A stretch of 64,000 bases of DNA from Artemia franciscana (Eukaryota; Arthropoda; Branchiopoda; Anostraca; Artemiidae). A program made the position numbers and the translations under genes. The stretch spans positions 24,665,558 to 24,729,557 of the forward strand of contig NC_088873.1 in the NCBI RefSeq assembly GCF_032884065.1, written 5' to 3'. Positions 22,915 through 35,120 of the stretch are shown here, piece by piece. The stretch's first letter is position 1, and each line of letters starts with the position of its first letter. Below the pieces are notes generated by a model. It was not told the origin of the DNA. It worked only from the letters and a program-made list of their open reading frames with translations, and searched no databases.

Positions 22915-23427
22915 ATGAAAGAAATCATATTGGGCTCCTTATTTTATGTAGTTGCCACTTATGGTCTGTCAAAAATTGATGTGGGCATGGTTTCGGAAAT
23001 TAGCAATATAACAGAAATCGCAAAAAACTTGTGTCTAAACCTTTTAAGCCGAACAAAAAAGCTTGTCGATTCCAAAGCGCCTGGAAACCAAGACAACTTG
23101 AGCAATAGAAATCCCCAAAGTCAAGACCAGAGAAGTCAGTCTGAACCTATAACTTCAAAGAGAAATCTAGAAGGGAATAGATATAAAAAAGAGTCAAGTT
23201 CGGAGTTAAATTCAGATAATTCCGAGCGAGAAAAATTTGAAAAAAGGTTGGATTTAATACAGCAAAGACACGAAAATAAAAATTCAAAGAGAAACCCTGG
23301 AGTGGAGTACCTTTTATATCTTTTAGAGGCAACAACTGTCTCTGAAGTCTTACCCTCAATTGACAATGAGTCTGATAGATCAAGTGCCGAAACAAGACCG
23401 TGTCAAACAATTTGCAGAGAAATTTGA
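22915..23427 (+). CDS. Hypothetical 170-codon ORF
   Basis: An ATG at 22,915 opens a frame to TGA at 23,425-23,427. Residues 1-20 are hydrophobic (MKEIILGSLFYVVATYGLSK) and could be a signal or anchor. Residues 50-125 are polar and Ser/Asn/Glu/Lys-rich (SSSELNSDNSEREKFEKRLD), likely disordered or helical. Residues 130-150 contain VEYLLYLLEATTVSEVL. I recognise no family. It is among the longest frames not explained by a repeat, so an exon or small gene is possible. An overlapping frame from 23,360 also stays open, which weakens the case. Confidence 0.3.
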   Translation: MKEIILGSLFYVVATYGLSKIDVGMVSEISNITEIAKNLCLNLLSRTKKLVDSKAPGNQDNLSNRNPQSQDQRSQSEPITSKRNLEGNRYKKESSSELNSDNSEREKFEKRLDLIQQRHENKNSKRNPGVEYLLYLLEATTVSEVLPSIDNESDRSSAETRPCQTICREI

Positions 23428-23439
23428 AAATCAGCGTAA

Positions 23440-24300
23440 ATTGTCTACTACTTATAGGTGCACTTATAGGTGTACTTATAGTTTTAGATTTTCGGAGGAG
23501 GCTCGAACATTAAAAGTTTTAATGCTCTTTTTAAGGTGTGCATGCTGGTTGTCAAAAGGGCACATTAGTAATATCTCAGGAACGGTCGAATGTATTGAGT
23601 TGAAACCTGCAGGGTGTGTTGAAGGGGATTTTGAAAGCGAACGAACGACACTCAGGCCCTTTTGTTATCTTTTTAGATGCCACCTCCTCAAAACTAATTC
23701 AAATCCTGAGATGGTCATTTTGTATGTAGTAGTCAAAAGATACAACAGCTGTGCTTCTGACGATGATATGACCCCACATTTTTCGGAGCAAAGGTATATA
23801 TACGATTTGACCACTATTTACGCACAGGATTATTTTTGAGACAAGGGGGAATATTTGATCCTGTGTGTCCCGAGAAGGCTAAGGCTGCAAAGGTGAAACT
23901 TCACGAAACGTCGATGAGAATGTTGAACTAAATCAAACTTTCAAGGTGACTGTTACAACTTTTTCCACTGCACCTTAAGTTACTTGTGACTACAACTACG
24001 CCTAATTGTGACTACAATTACTTGCAACTCTTGCTACTTATGACTACAACTACGACCACATGTGACTGCCACTGAGGACTACTTGCGACTGCAATTACTT
24101 GTGAATGTGGCTACATTCGACAGCGAATACTAGTGACTGCAACTTCTCCTAACTACTACTGTGACTACTTGCGACTGCGACTAAAGTTACTTGTGACTTA
24201 GAGTACTTGCGTCTGTGATGGCAACTACTTCCGACACTTTTTAAGACCCCTTGCAATTGCAACTCTGACTACCTGCGAGTTCGACTTATTGTGACGGAAA
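23440..24300 (+). repeat. Repeat tail with CTTGTGACTACAACTA-type minisatellite
   Basis: From about 23,515 (TTTTAATGCTC, GTCAAAAGGGCACATTAGTAATATC) the sequence resembles the tail region after family B arrays (compare 34,930-34,965). From about 23,950 to 24,300 it is a degenerate repeat of 12-18 bp (ACTTGTGACTACAACTAC, ACTTGCGACTGCAA). The 159-codon frame at 23,360-23,839 runs through this repeat and is not supported as a gene. Confidence 0.55.
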
Positions 24301-24954
24301 AAACTTGCGACTTTGACAAATTTTTAGAAAAGGAGTCTGAATTATTGGGAGTAATTTCAATGGCACCTTCTCTGCCTTGCGCTTTCTGGATGTCATACGA
24401 CAGTCATGACACTATTGACAATGTGTTGCCAAGTCAAAATACACATAATATAGTCATGGTTGCAGTGGCAGCTACAACCTTGTAAAGGATTTTATAATAA
24501 TGTCATTTATGGTTGTAACCTTCGATTACGACGCCATTCCTCATTTTGTATGTGAAGATATAGATCATGTCCGAAAATGGATTTAGTTTTTGACAGCTTA
24601 TCCTGGTACTAACAGAAGCATGTAGATGTAGCAATTCCCTTTACAACAAGCCCTCGAACAGCTCTTTATGATGTTCCAGTGCCCCACTAGCAACGGAGGA
24701 AAAAAGAGAACACTGAATGCGTCGTTGCTATGCATATAAAAATGTGATGCTCCTTGTTGCTCAAGCCAGGGGACCGTAAGTCTGCTGTAACAGGTTGTCA
24801 GCAGTGGCGATTCCGATGGTGTACTTTCTGTTTCGATCCGACACCACTTTCAGGGGTTTCAGGCTTTTTTGAGATTCGCATAAATTTATAGCATTTTACT
24901 ATTAAAACTAATCAAGATAATAGTTACCATTCCTGAATCAGCTACAAACCTTAG
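24301..24954. other. Unassigned DNA
   Basis: No gene or structured repeat was seen, apart from the inverted copy of the CAGGAAT(G/A) dispersed phrase near 24,925-24,945. Confidence 0.4.
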
Positions 24955-25345
24955 TTTTTTCTCATTGACAATTTTTTCTATTTATTAAGACGCTTTATTT
25001 ATATTTTTGTTCATAATTGGCCGTGCCTCGTCCAATTTAAAATTAATATAGCGTAAAACCGACGGACCCGCGTGTATACAGAAGAAGAAATCTTAAGAAA
25101 AAATATCTATTCAATAGGAAAACTCTATTTTTTTTTATTTATACCCTGACAATTTTATTTCTCATTGCCATTTTTTATATTTATTAAGACGCTTTATCTA
25201 TATTTTTCTTCATAATTGGCCGTGGCTCGTCCAATTTAAAATTAGTATAGCGTAAAACCGACAGACCTGCGTATACACAGGAGAAGAAATCTGAAGAAAA
25301 ATATCTATTCAATAGGAAAACTCTATTTTTTTTTATTTATTTACA
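24955..25345 (+). repeat. 199-bp tandem duplication
   Basis: The phrase CATAATTGGCCGTG starts at 25,012 and again at 25,211. Around it the two copies share TTATTAAGACGCTTTAT, TATAGCGTAAAACCGAC and AGGAAAACTCTATTTTTTTTTATTTAT, with a few percent difference. The junction is near 25,154. There is no coding content. Confidence 0.85.
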
Positions 25346-26255
25346 CATTGCAAAGACTTGAGAAAATGTATTAGTCCCATTCTGCACTAGTTTGGCACCT
25401 ATTACTTGTAAAAGACCATAATAATTTCAATAGTTTGTATAATATGAAAATTGTAGCTTGGAAGGTTTACTATGTTAGGAAACAACTATCGTATTGTCAT
25501 TTTGACTAAAGAATTCGGGATCTTGGACGATACCTTTTAATATTTCTGAAACTTTTAATATTTCTGATATCCCGGGGATAGGAACGTAAAATTAGTTAAT
25601 AGATCTACTCATAGAGGAAAAATAGGAAGTTTAGGCAGGGAGTAGGTTTTAATGATAAATAAGGAAGCTGCTAAGTCTTGCTTAGGTTGGGAGGGAATTA
25701 AGAATATAATGCAAATTGTTTATTTTGTGACTAAAAAGTTAAAGGTCTTAGTCATAGCAGTATGGGAATCCCGCAAAATTGTCCGTGTTGGTGCTCTTCC
25801 AACGACGTATCATTTTCAACAGTTCTGAATTTCCATTTTTGGATCGTTCTCTAGGTATATTTCACATTCAAACTCTTGATTTGACAGCATTCTATAAAGT
25901 TATTTTCAAAAGCATTTTTAAATGCTTTATCAAGCTACATGTAAATTCAGGGTGGTCTTATAGCGTAAAACAGAACTGATAACCTAATTTTCATAGTCGT
26001 CTGAAGGAAAAAAAAGTCCAAAAGAGACAGTCCTTAAATATGATAAAGCTATTTTCAGGAATCTTCCTAACTTTAAGCTCTTTGATTTTTTTTTTTCTTA
26101 TTTTTCCATTTTCTAATGACAGTTTGGTCTTTTTTGTTTTCTCCACTTTCTTTTTTTTGCATGATCACTTTTACTATTATTACTATTACTTGTTTCTTAA
26201 GTCATTTTACGGTATTCTAGTGTGCAGAACTTAATGAATTGTTTGTATTTGAAAT
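25346..26255. other. Unassigned AT-rich DNA
   Basis: No supported gene was found. T-rich ORFs at 25,779-26,234 follow low-complexity sequence (a TTACTATTATTACTATTACT run near 26,170). Confidence 0.4.
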
Positions 26256-26640
26256 CAAGGGCAGCAAAATAGCGCTGTCTAAGCAAAGAGGGACGGGGAC
26301 TCTATGTATTATGGAAAAACAAACAAATTTTTTCAAACAAATCTATAGAGAGAATTAAATGTTAAAATGAGAAGACATTAGTCCATATAAGAGGGGGACT
26401 GTCCCCTCTATCATGTTTCACGCTTAACGGCAAAGGTTTCTGGTACTTTAAAAATTCTTCAATTCTTATTAAACGACCCTTGCGTTTCAGGAGTCGTTCT
26501 TAAAGAACTGAGACAACAACTCCAACCTTATCATAAGGAGCGAGGTATTGAAGAAGGACAAGCCTTTTTCAAATACAAAATACTTTCTGTTCAATTGAAG
26601 TTGTAGGGTTGTTTCTCACTTTCAGTCTAAAAAACTTGTA
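26256..26640 (+). repeat. Family B head fragment followed by a decayed foldback module
   Basis: GGCAGCAAAATAGCGCTGTC with CTAAGCAAAGAGGGACGG (26,259-26,300) is a worn family B head. From about 26,390 the sequence turns into the family A foldback core: ACGACCCTTGCGTTTCAGGAG, AAGGAGCGAGGTATTGA and a right end CTTTCAGTCTAAAAAACTTG at about 26,617-26,637. Confidence 0.6.
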
Positions 26641-27300
26641 TTTTATATTTATATATTAAATTTCTGAGAATTTTTCAAAAATTGCTTGGAAATCCATCGC
26701 TCGCCTTCATTGCCAATCGCCCCCCCCCCCCTACAAAAAAAATTCTCCATGAAAATTTGTTCTCGCGTAAAACCCCAACCCCCAGAAAGTCTCCCCAGAC
26801 AATTGTATCCTCACTTAAAATTTTCCTGCAAAAATTTCCAGCGGACAATTAGGCCTGGAAAATTATTCTTAGCTTGCTTTCATTTGAAAAAAAAAACTGA
26901 TTATTATTTAGTTCCTGATATTTTTTCAAATAATGCCGGAAACCCCCCTTCAGTGGAAAGTGTTTCCTGGAAATCCCCCAATAGAAAGTTTCTACCGCAG
27001 AATTTCTCCCACGGACATCATGGTGAATTTCTCCCTTAGACAATGTCCCCCCCAAAAAAAATCCCCTAGACAATCCCAACCCTGCCGAAAAATTTCCACG
27101 GACAATTTTCCTGGAAAATTTCCACATTTAAAATTGAGTCAACAAAGAAAAAAGTAAGCTAATCAAAAAAAATCTCATAAGAATACTGACAATTTTGTAC
27201 CACGTAAATTTCCTCTGGAAAGTTTACTCCCCGGAAACTTCCCTACACAAGGAATATTACCCCAGGTAAATTCCCCCAGCCCTGCAATTGTATGTATATT
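26641..27300. repeat. C-rich simple-repeat region (GGAAA/CCCC phrases)
   Basis: Loose repetition of short phrases such as TTTCCTGGAAA, CAGACAAT and CCCCCC across the interval, on both strands. The G-rich strand counterpart is seen at 38,580-38,900. Overlapping ORFs of 74-117 codons on both strands are by-products of stop-poor C-rich sequence. Confidence 0.45.
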
Positions 27301-27489
27301 TCAAATAACAAATACTATATGTAAACGATGGGCAAGTTTCCTAACTTACAGCGTTTTCCCTAGGGGCTGTGAGTAGTGACGGCATAATTACTTGAGGCAC
27401 ACCCATAGTCGCTACTCCTTTCTTCCTTTATTGAAATAAGATGACGAAAAAGTTTGACGGTGGTCTCTTCAAGACACATATGTTAAAGA

Positions 27490-28740
27490 CGCAGGTAAAC
27501 ATTACGTAATCGGGAATGTTTCTAAAGGTTGTAGGTGTTAATTATGTAATAGGGAATGTTTCCTAAGAGGTGCACGTGTTAATCACTTAATAGAGATAGT
27601 TTTCTAAGCAATTCATGCGTTAATTACTTAAAAACCTGCGAAGGCCAGGGGAAAATCTTCAGATGCCCACCAAATCAGGTTTCTTGAGTTGCTATGTAAT
27701 AGTTTTTTTATTTGATTGTTTAAAGAGATAATATAAAAAAAACTTCGTTTTCTTAAAGAGTTAAAGAGGCTGCGTCCCAAAGTCGAACCTTAAAACATAC
27801 AGGAATTGGGAAACTTACTCGGAGAATTCCGCGTCGAATGAGTCTTCGTACACCCAGATCCGATGTCGGCTGTGACCTGTAGGCATCGAGGAAAAAAAAG
27901 AAAATGAACATTAAGTGGCTATGCGTGGTTTCTGGAAAACAGGGAAGGAGTTATTGGATCGAGCTGAAATTTCGCGGATAAGCTCCTGGGTCCTAGGGGA
28001 CCTTAACTTTTGAATTTCAGCCTGATCGGACAACGTTAAAGGGGGGCTCGGGTTGACGGGTTGAAACTTTCGGCCAGATTTTTACCCATGAAGGAAAAGT
28101 CGGAGGGGGGTGAAATTTGGCAGGTTTTTTAGTTGGAGCTCGGGCTACGAAATACATCCCACCCCATCCCTCTGCGACTACTGGAACCGAAGATCGCTTA
28201 ACATTGTCGTGGTTCACCTCTTTAAAGAGGCACGAGTGCGCCTCCTTGATGTAGGGGGGAAAGCTTCAGGGTCCCCACCACCAAATCATGATTTCTTTGG
28301 AGGTTATGTAAAAAAGTTTGTTTACTTTGGTTGTTATGCAAAACCACTTTTTTTTTCTTTTGGTTGTTACATTACAGGGGTTTGTCTACTTTTGATTGTT
28401 ACGTAATAAGGATTGCTTACTTATTATTGTTATGTAACAGGGTTTATTTACTTTTGGTTATTACTTGATATGGTTAGTTCACTTTTGGTTGTTACGGATT
28501 GGGACGTGTTAGAGACCGCTAGTCAGGAAGGATATTTTTCTTCAAGACATTTTTCAATATATTTTAAGACATTTCAAGATGTTTTCAAGACATTTTTCTT
28601 CAAGATGTTTTTTCAAAACATTTCAAGACGTTTAAAGATATTTTTGTTCAAGATATTTTTTCAAAAGTTTTTTAAGACATTTTTTCCCAGAGGTTTTCCA
28701 AGAAGATTCAAAACATTTCAAGACGTTTCTTATGACAATT
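27490..28740 (+). repeat. Degenerate TACGTAATAGGG repeats and a TTTCAAGACAT minisatellite
   Basis: Variants of TTACGTAATAGG(G)TTTGTTTA(C) occur at 27,500-27,640 and 28,300-28,510, in the latter as four or five close copies ending GTTAGAGACCGC. From 28,535 to 28,735 an 11-20-bp phrase (TTTCAAGACATTTTT) repeats about ten times. Between them (27,720-28,290) nothing recognisable was seen. Confidence 0.6.
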
Positions 28741-29590
28741 ACTCAAGAATACTTCTTCAGGGTTTGTTTGGTTCTTATATAATAGGTCAATGATTACTCA
28801 TGTTAAAGATGGCGCATTCTCACGTGGTCTGTTTCTTCAAGGCCCCGTAAGGAACTCTCACTTGTAACTGAGGAGGAGACTTAGGTGGGTTGTTACGCAG
28901 TGACGGTGCAAACGTGAGTGTTACATAACACCTTAAGAGATTATTTCTTCGAGATTTCCTTTTTCTTTCTAGGCGTTTTTCCTTTTTTCAGGAAACCTTT
29001 ACATTCCAATTATTTTCGTTCACACTAGGATTTAAAACAGATTTCCTCTCAACAGAGTATAATGAAAGACAATTGGACCAAGAAACCCTTTCTATTTTTG
29101 TTATCCTAATACTTTAGAGGTCATAGCCCATTCCACGCACGGATAATCCCCTGTCCCTTTTTCTAGAGTGATTAAACGGATCGCATGATATCTTATGCTT
29201 ACAATAACTGACATGTAGGGGGGGAAATCGATTACTAGAAATTAGCTACATTTGATGTGCACCTGCTTGTTACGCCGTTATTAATTTTCTAACGTGACCT
29301 AGAGAGGTTAAGTTAGCTATTGAAGCAGTGAGGTGTTACATAGCAATTTTTTTATATATTTTATTGCGGAAATGAATGCGTATTGAAGATTCACAGAAAT
29401 CCAAAGAATGGAGGTTTTTTTGTACGCACAAGTTTATTAATAAAAAACCCTGGGAAATAATAAAATCACAGAAAAGCAACTAAAACTCAAGAAATGAAAA
29501 ATTAAAAGTTTAAAAAGCTCATATAGGACAAAATATAAGCAAAAACAAGCGTGAAATAAAGAAAGGCGGCGGGCAGCAACTCCAAGGAGT
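28741..29590. other. Unassigned DNA
   Basis: No gene or clear repeat was found. It is A/T-rich with scattered ACGTAA-type phrases. Confidence 0.4.
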
Positions 29591-30400
29591 GAGCTTTGGA
29601 GCACTATTACTAGAGGTCAATTTAAGTCAAAATAAGAGATATTTCCGGGCAGTCTTAATGAAAATAGCGTCGTTTCTATTATTCTATTAGACGCATTTGT
29701 GAGAAAAGGGAATAATTTTTTGCATTCGGTTATTTCTGAGAGGTTTTAGTGATAATTGCCACGTTACTTTGAGCCAAGACTATGCAAATTCCTGCCAATG
29801 TGAAAATTTGTGGTTGACCCACTCTAGCAAACAATTCAAAGCGGGGGGGGGGGGGTGTTATCAGAGGAAAAATTAACCCAGAATAAGAAATGTGTCTGAG
29901 AGGTTTTAATAGAAATGCTTCGTTTCCATTGTTCTATTAGATGCACCTGCCTGTTATACTCTATTAATAGAAATATTGATCCTAGAAAAATCATATTTGG
30001 AAAATGAAACACGCAAAATAAGAAAAAAGAGACACATTTTTGTATTTGGCTATTTCTGAGAGGTAGTTTTAATGGAAACACCACGTTTCATTGAGCCAAA
30101 GCTATGCATATTTACACCACATTTGCAATATGTGCCTGACCCACTCTAGCAAGCAATTCCAGGTGGAGAGGGTTGTTATTAGAGATATATTCAAGCTCTA
30201 TTAAGAGAAATTTCTTAGAGGTCTTAACGAAAATGCATCGTTTCTTTGAGCCAAGACTGTGTGTTCCTTGTTGACAAGTGCACATTTGAATATTCTTTTT
30301 CTTCATATTTCATGAAATGTCATTAGAGGTAAATTTAACCCACATTAAGAGTTAATTTTGGGAGTTTTTAATGAAAATACCTTGTTTTTTTTAGCAAAGA
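29591..30400 (+). repeat. Diverged tandem units of ~290 bp
   Basis: Three units share TGAGAGG(T)TTTTA(A/G)TG, CACGTTTC or CGTTTC, TTGAGCCAA(G/A)(A/G)CTATG, TGACCCACTCTAGCAA(A/G)CAATTC and a following GTTAT(C/T)AGAG. Units begin near 29,600, 29,855 and 30,165. A G run of 11 bp lies at 29,845-29,856. Confidence 0.65.
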
Positions 30401-30419
30401 CTATACAATCCTGGTAGTA

Positions 30420-30744
30420 TACACAGGCACGGTGAGAGAGAGAGAGACAAAAATCACACATTTGCACACAGAGTCAAACGCAAACGCACTAAAATAGACA
30501 CAAAGACAGGCAAACACATAGTCAAACACACAGGCACAGCGAGAGAGAGACATAAAACACACACAACGACACAAAGTGAGACGTACAAAACGAAAAAATA
30601 TGCACAGAGACATTCAAACACACTATCAAGTATACAGGTACGTTGACAGATAGACATAAAACACATACAAACGCACAGAGTCAACCACACAAACACACAA
30701 AGATAGAAATGAAGATAGGCAAACGCATAGCCAAAGACACAGGG

Positions 30745-30805
<61 letters not shown>

Positions 30806-30995
30806 GAGAGAGAGACAAAAAATACACACAAAAACAAAGAGTCAGACACACAAACATACAAGGAAAGACAAAGAGACAGGAAAAGACGCAGTCAAACACA
30901 CAGGCATCATGAGAGAGAGACAAAAATGCACATAAAGACACAAAGTCAGACACAGAAACACACAAAGACAGACACTTAGCCACTAAGTGTATCCC
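30420..30995 (+). repeat. ~105-bp minisatellite, left array (five units)
   Basis: Units start with CAGGCACGGTGAGAGAGAGA or a variant at about 30,424, 30,532, 30,635, 30,741 and 30,901 and continue with CACACA/AAACACACAAAGACAGAC phrases. The fourth unit is expanded by a (GA)n run at 30,751-30,803. Open frames here (up to 135 codons) encode only Ser/Leu or Arg/Glu runs and are not genes. Confidence 0.85.
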
Positions 30996-31230
30996 CTCCA
31001 ACACCATGAGTACCTGGAGCCCACCTATAACTAACCCAGACACCCACATCCAGCGTCTGATTCCCTAGGTACCTGCAACCCATCTGTTTTAACAGCTAGA
31101 AAAATAATGTTGTTGGCAGTTTCATACAAACTCACACTGTTCTTAAGATTTCAACCCTTACTTACGTGCTACTAGGTTAGGTTAACCTAACCCAATATAA
31201 ACACGATTGGTTTACTATCGTAAACCTAAA
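30996..31230. other. Spacer between mirrored minisatellite arrays, with telomere-like palindrome
   Basis: A unique spacer of about 235 bp. At 31,175-31,192 lies GGTTAGGTTAACCTAACC, an 18-bp perfect palindrome made of the TTAGG motif read both ways. TTAGG is the common arthropod telomere repeat, but two copies per side is too few to call an interstitial telomere. Confidence 0.5.
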
Positions 31231-31735
31231 CATGAGTGTGTGTTGGCCTGTCTTTTGTCTATCTTCGTATGTTTGTTTGCCTGACACTGTGTGTCTGGGT
31301 GTTTTTTGTCTCTCTCTCGCCGTGCCTTTGTGTGTGACTGTGTCTTTGCATGTCCCTGTGTCTATCTTTGTGTATTTGGGTATTTGACTCTATATACGTG
31401 TGTTTTTGTCTCTCTCTCTCTCAACGTGTCCGTCTGTTTGACTGTATGTTTGCATGTCTCTGTGTCTATCTTTGCGTGTTTGAGCTTAAGACTGTTTTGT
31501 GTGGGTTTTTTTGCCTCTTTCTCACCGTACCTGTTTGTTTGACTGTCTCTCTGTCTTTCTTTGCGTGTTTGACTCTGTTTGTATGTATGTGCTTTGTCTC
31601 TCTCTCACCGTGCCTTTGCGTTTGATTTTGCATTTGCCTGTCTCTGTATCTATCGTTGTGTGTTTGTGTGTTTCTGAATGTGAGTGTTTATTTGTGTGTT
31701 TTTTGTCTCTCTCACCGTGCCTGTGATCATCAAAG
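31231..31735 (-). repeat. ~105-bp minisatellite, right array (five units, inverted)
   Basis: The same minisatellite in reverse complement. CTCTC(A/G)CCGTGCCT(T/G)TG-type unit ends occur at about 31,314, 31,418, 31,521, 31,605 and 31,711. Five units in each orientation, separated by a unique spacer, form a large imperfect inverted repeat. Confidence 0.85.
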
Positions 31736-32260
31736 GAATAAACGATTACTGGCTACGGGTGTGCCAAAAGTAATTATGCCTTCACTGCTGCAGGGAGGGT
31801 TCATATCATCCCCAAAGGCACAGCATCCTTTTGGCTACTTAAAAAGGTAACTAGAAATTTAAATTTCCGTCCAGATAAGTCCGCTCCCAGCCTTTTAGCA
31901 CCATTGGTTAGATAGGGTCACCCCTGGGAAAAAAACACTAAAATACAAATGAACACACATGGGTAGTCTTTCTCTTCTGTCAAAAAAAACACATAGTCCA
32001 ATATTTTTGCATATGAGAGCTTGAAACTTCGATAGTGGGGTTCTCTGACACGCTTAACCTGACTATACAATTTCATTAACGTTCTTTGACTTTTGGGCGA
32101 TGTGTTATCCCTTTTTCGAAAATTGGGCAAATTTTATTGGTCATTGTTTTCTATATCTATTTTTTTACCAATAACAGTTCAGCAAACTCTCAAAATATCC
32201 TACCCATATCATTTTTACTCTTTTCTCTATCCCTAATTCTGGCCCCATCCCTATCATAGG
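31736..32260. other. Unassigned DNA
   Basis: No supported gene was found. A 70-codon minus-strand ORF at 31,918-32,130 shows no recognisable motif. Confidence 0.4.
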
Positions 32261-34870
32261 CAGTGCCATAGCGCTTTCTAAGTAAAGAACAAAGTGGATA
32301 CAATGCGTTATTTATTTTTTTATGTTGTTACTCTGACCAAGGCACCTTATATAGTAGTTGTTGTAAACTTTGAAAGGAGCTAATTGGACAGGAAATTGAA
32401 CGTTCTTGTGCCCTTTTTAAGAGACAAAAGTGATTGGAGGGCAACCATCCCCCCAAGCCAATAATCTCCCCAAATACATCCAATCAAAATTTTTAGATGG
32501 TCATTTTGTTCAATATACTTGCAAGATCCAGTACTTCCCCTCCCCTCACAGCCTTCAGGGCAAGGGCTACAAGTTATGCTACTTGCCCATTATAACAGAT
32601 AAAGTTTTTATGGGAGTGGTTGTCTTATAAGTTTTGGGGCTCTTTCCGATTGGAAATTGGAAGTCTTAGTGCCCATTTAAGATAAAAAAGTGACCAGAAG
32701 GTATCTAGCCTCCCACGCCCTGTTTTCCCCAAATGCCTCCGATAAAAACTTTTATAGGAATTAAGAATGGACACTTTTTTTAAATAATGCAAGGATCATC
32801 TTACAAGGCCTCCGGGATCGACACGACCACTCAGGGCCTGGTGGCAAGGGTTGTAAGTTATGCCCTGGGGCATATAATGTTTTCATGGAAGAGGCGGTCG
32901 TATAAACTTCGGAGAAGGATCATTTAATTGGAAATTGAAATTTCTAGTTCCCTTTTGAGATTCAAAAGTGATCAGAGGGCAATTAGCTCTCTTTTCCCCT
33001 AATCGACATTTTGAGATTGCCATTCTGTTGAAAATAGTCCAAAAATCGTGTAACAATAACTTCAGGCTTGACAAACTCCCCTAGATCCCAAGGGCAAGGG
33101 GTGTAAGTTATGCCGCGGGTGCATTTAATGTTTGTATGGAATGGAGGGTCGTATAATCTTCGTTGGAGGCTCATTCATTTGGAAATCGGAAATTCTAGTG
33201 TTCTCATTAAGTAAAAATTATCGGAGGGCGACTAACTTCCCCTCCACACCCTCTTTTCCCCAAATTCATTCAACGAAGATTTTGAGATAGCCATTTTGTT
33301 GATTATAGTTCAAAATTCAAATAACTATGCATTCTCGGTTGATAACCCCCCCCCCACATTCTCTTGGGCAAGGGCTTTAAATTATGCAGGTTGCCCATTA
33401 ATAATATATACGGTTTTTATGGAAGGCTCGGCCATATAATCTTCGGAGGAGGCTCATTTTATTTCAAATAGTTAGTTATAGTTCCGTTTTTAAGAGTCAA
33501 AGGTGATTGGAGGGCAACCAGCCCTCCACACCCCGTTTCCCTAAATGCATCTGACCAAATTTTAAGACATCCATTTTGTTGAAAACAGTCCAAAAGTCAA
33601 ATAACCATGCCTCTTGGGTTGATAAAGCACCCCAAAGCCCCCCCTCCCGCCCGGGCAAGGACTAAGTTATGCAGTTTGCCCGTTGTTAACATATGTGATT
33701 TCTTATGGAAAAGGTGTTCGTACAAACTATGGAGGAGGCCCATCCGATTTGAAATCAAAAGGTGTTTTTAAGATTAAAACGTAATAGGAGGGAAAGAAGC
33801 CCCCTTCGGCCCTTTTCCTCCAAATACTTCTGGTCAAAGTTTTAGCGCAAGATAGCCTTTTTGTTAAAATAGTCCAAAGGCCAACTAACTAACGTTTGAT
33901 AATCCCCCCCCAGCCCTCAGGGAAAGGACTATAGGTTATTCTAGTTGTCCATTGTTAACATATACGGTTTTTACGAAAAGGGTGATCGTGTAAACTTTGG
34001 AAGGGGATCATTTGTTTGGAAATTGAAAGTTCTAGAACCCAATTTAGGAACCATAAGCGATTGGAGGGTAACCAGCCGACATCCTCACACCCTTCCCCCC
34101 TCTTCCCAAATGCATACGATTAAAATTTTTAGACAGCCATTTTGTTTAAAAAAGTGCGGAAGTCAAATAAATATAACTCAGGGGTTGAAAAATTCCCCAA
34201 GCCCCTGGGGCATGTGCTTTAACCCATGTAAAGTGCCCATTGTTAACGTACTAGAGGGTTTTTGTGGAAGGGTTGGTCGTATCAACTTTGAAGAGGACTC
34301 ATTCGATTGGAAATTGAATATCCTAGTGCCCTTTTAGGTGCCCTTTTTAAAAGTCAAAAGTGATTGGAGGGCACCCCCCCCCTACTCCCGTGCCAATCAA
34401 TTCCCCAAACACGCCCAATCATAATTTTGAGATAGTTATTTTGTTCAGCATAGTTAAAACTCCAGTAACTAAGTCCTTTGCGCTATCCATTCCCTACCTA
34501 GCCTTCAGGCCAAGGGCTGTAAGTTATCCAATTCACCCTTTATTTAGGTATAGTGTTTGTTATTGAGAAAGTTCGGCATGTTTGACTTTTATTGTCCAAA
34601 AAGACCAAGGGTATTTAGGTGGACCTTTCAGAGAATGTTAAGGAGAGTGCTGAACCTGTAAAAGGGTGTAACTCAGGAATGACTGAGTATAGTAATTTGG
34701 TACGTTCCGGAAATGGTAGGGCGAATGATCAATTGATCAAAAGGACTACTACTATACTACTACTGTTACTACTACTACAAGCAAATACTTAAACTACTAT
34801 CACTACCACTGTTACAATTACTGCTTCTGTAGCGATTACTACCAATACTGAAGGCATTGAAGTGAAAATT
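32261..34870 (+). mobile_element. Family B composite element 1: head, ~8 tandem units, tail
   Basis: The head (ATCATAGGCAGTGCCATAGCGC at about 32,257, then CTAAGTAAAGAACAAAGTGGATACAATG) is followed by about eight units of 255-300 bp. Unit starts marked by a GTCGTATAAACTTCGGAG-type phrase lie near 32,360, 32,620, 32,893, 33,148, 33,430, 33,715, 33,984 and 34,275. Each unit has a G/C-rich centre (GGAGGGCAACCAGCCC) and GAGATAGCCATTTTGTT. The tail (34,540-34,870) has CAGAGAATGTTAAGGAGAGTG and a CTACTACTAC microsatellite. Element 2 at 42.48 kb shares head and tail. It is non-coding. Confidence 0.75.
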
Positions 34871-34929
34871 TGAAGAAATATTGAGTGGAAAGCAAAACTA
34901 AATCAAAACGTAATAAAGGAATACAGACT

Positions 34930-35120
34930 GTCAAAAGGGCATATCAGCAGTATCTTTGAAAATTGGAATAGAAATTAAAAGTTATAGTGCCCTTTTTAAG
35001 AATCAAAAGTGGTTGGAGGGCAACCAAACCCCCTCCCACGACCATCAATTCCTTAAACACATCTAATCAAAATTTGAGAGAGTAATTTTGTTCAGCATAC
35101 TTGAAAAGTCCAGAAACCAT
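34930..35120 (+). repeat. Partial family B unit
   Basis: Begins CTGTCAAAAGGGCATATCAG, then TAGTGCCCTTTTTAAGAATC, GGTTGGAGGGCAACC and TGAGAGAGTAATTTTGTTCAGC. It lies just past the tail of composite element 1 and could be a second, truncated insertion. Confidence 0.65.

Noticed and set aside
23360-23839. Plus-strand ORF of 159 codons
   Set aside because: It runs through a TATAGGTGCACT repeat and family B tail-like sequence and has no protein-like core.
26686-27157. Pro/Lys/Ser-rich ORFs on both strands
   Set aside because: A stop-poor C-rich simple repeat explains them.
30420-30995. CRISPR-like regular spacing
   Set aside because: The spacing is a tandem minisatellite with no unique spacers, in a eukaryotic context.
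30401-31726. Several ORFs of 60-135 codons rich in Ser, Leu, Val and Cys
   Set aside because: Translations of the GAGAGA/CACACA minisatellite on either strand.
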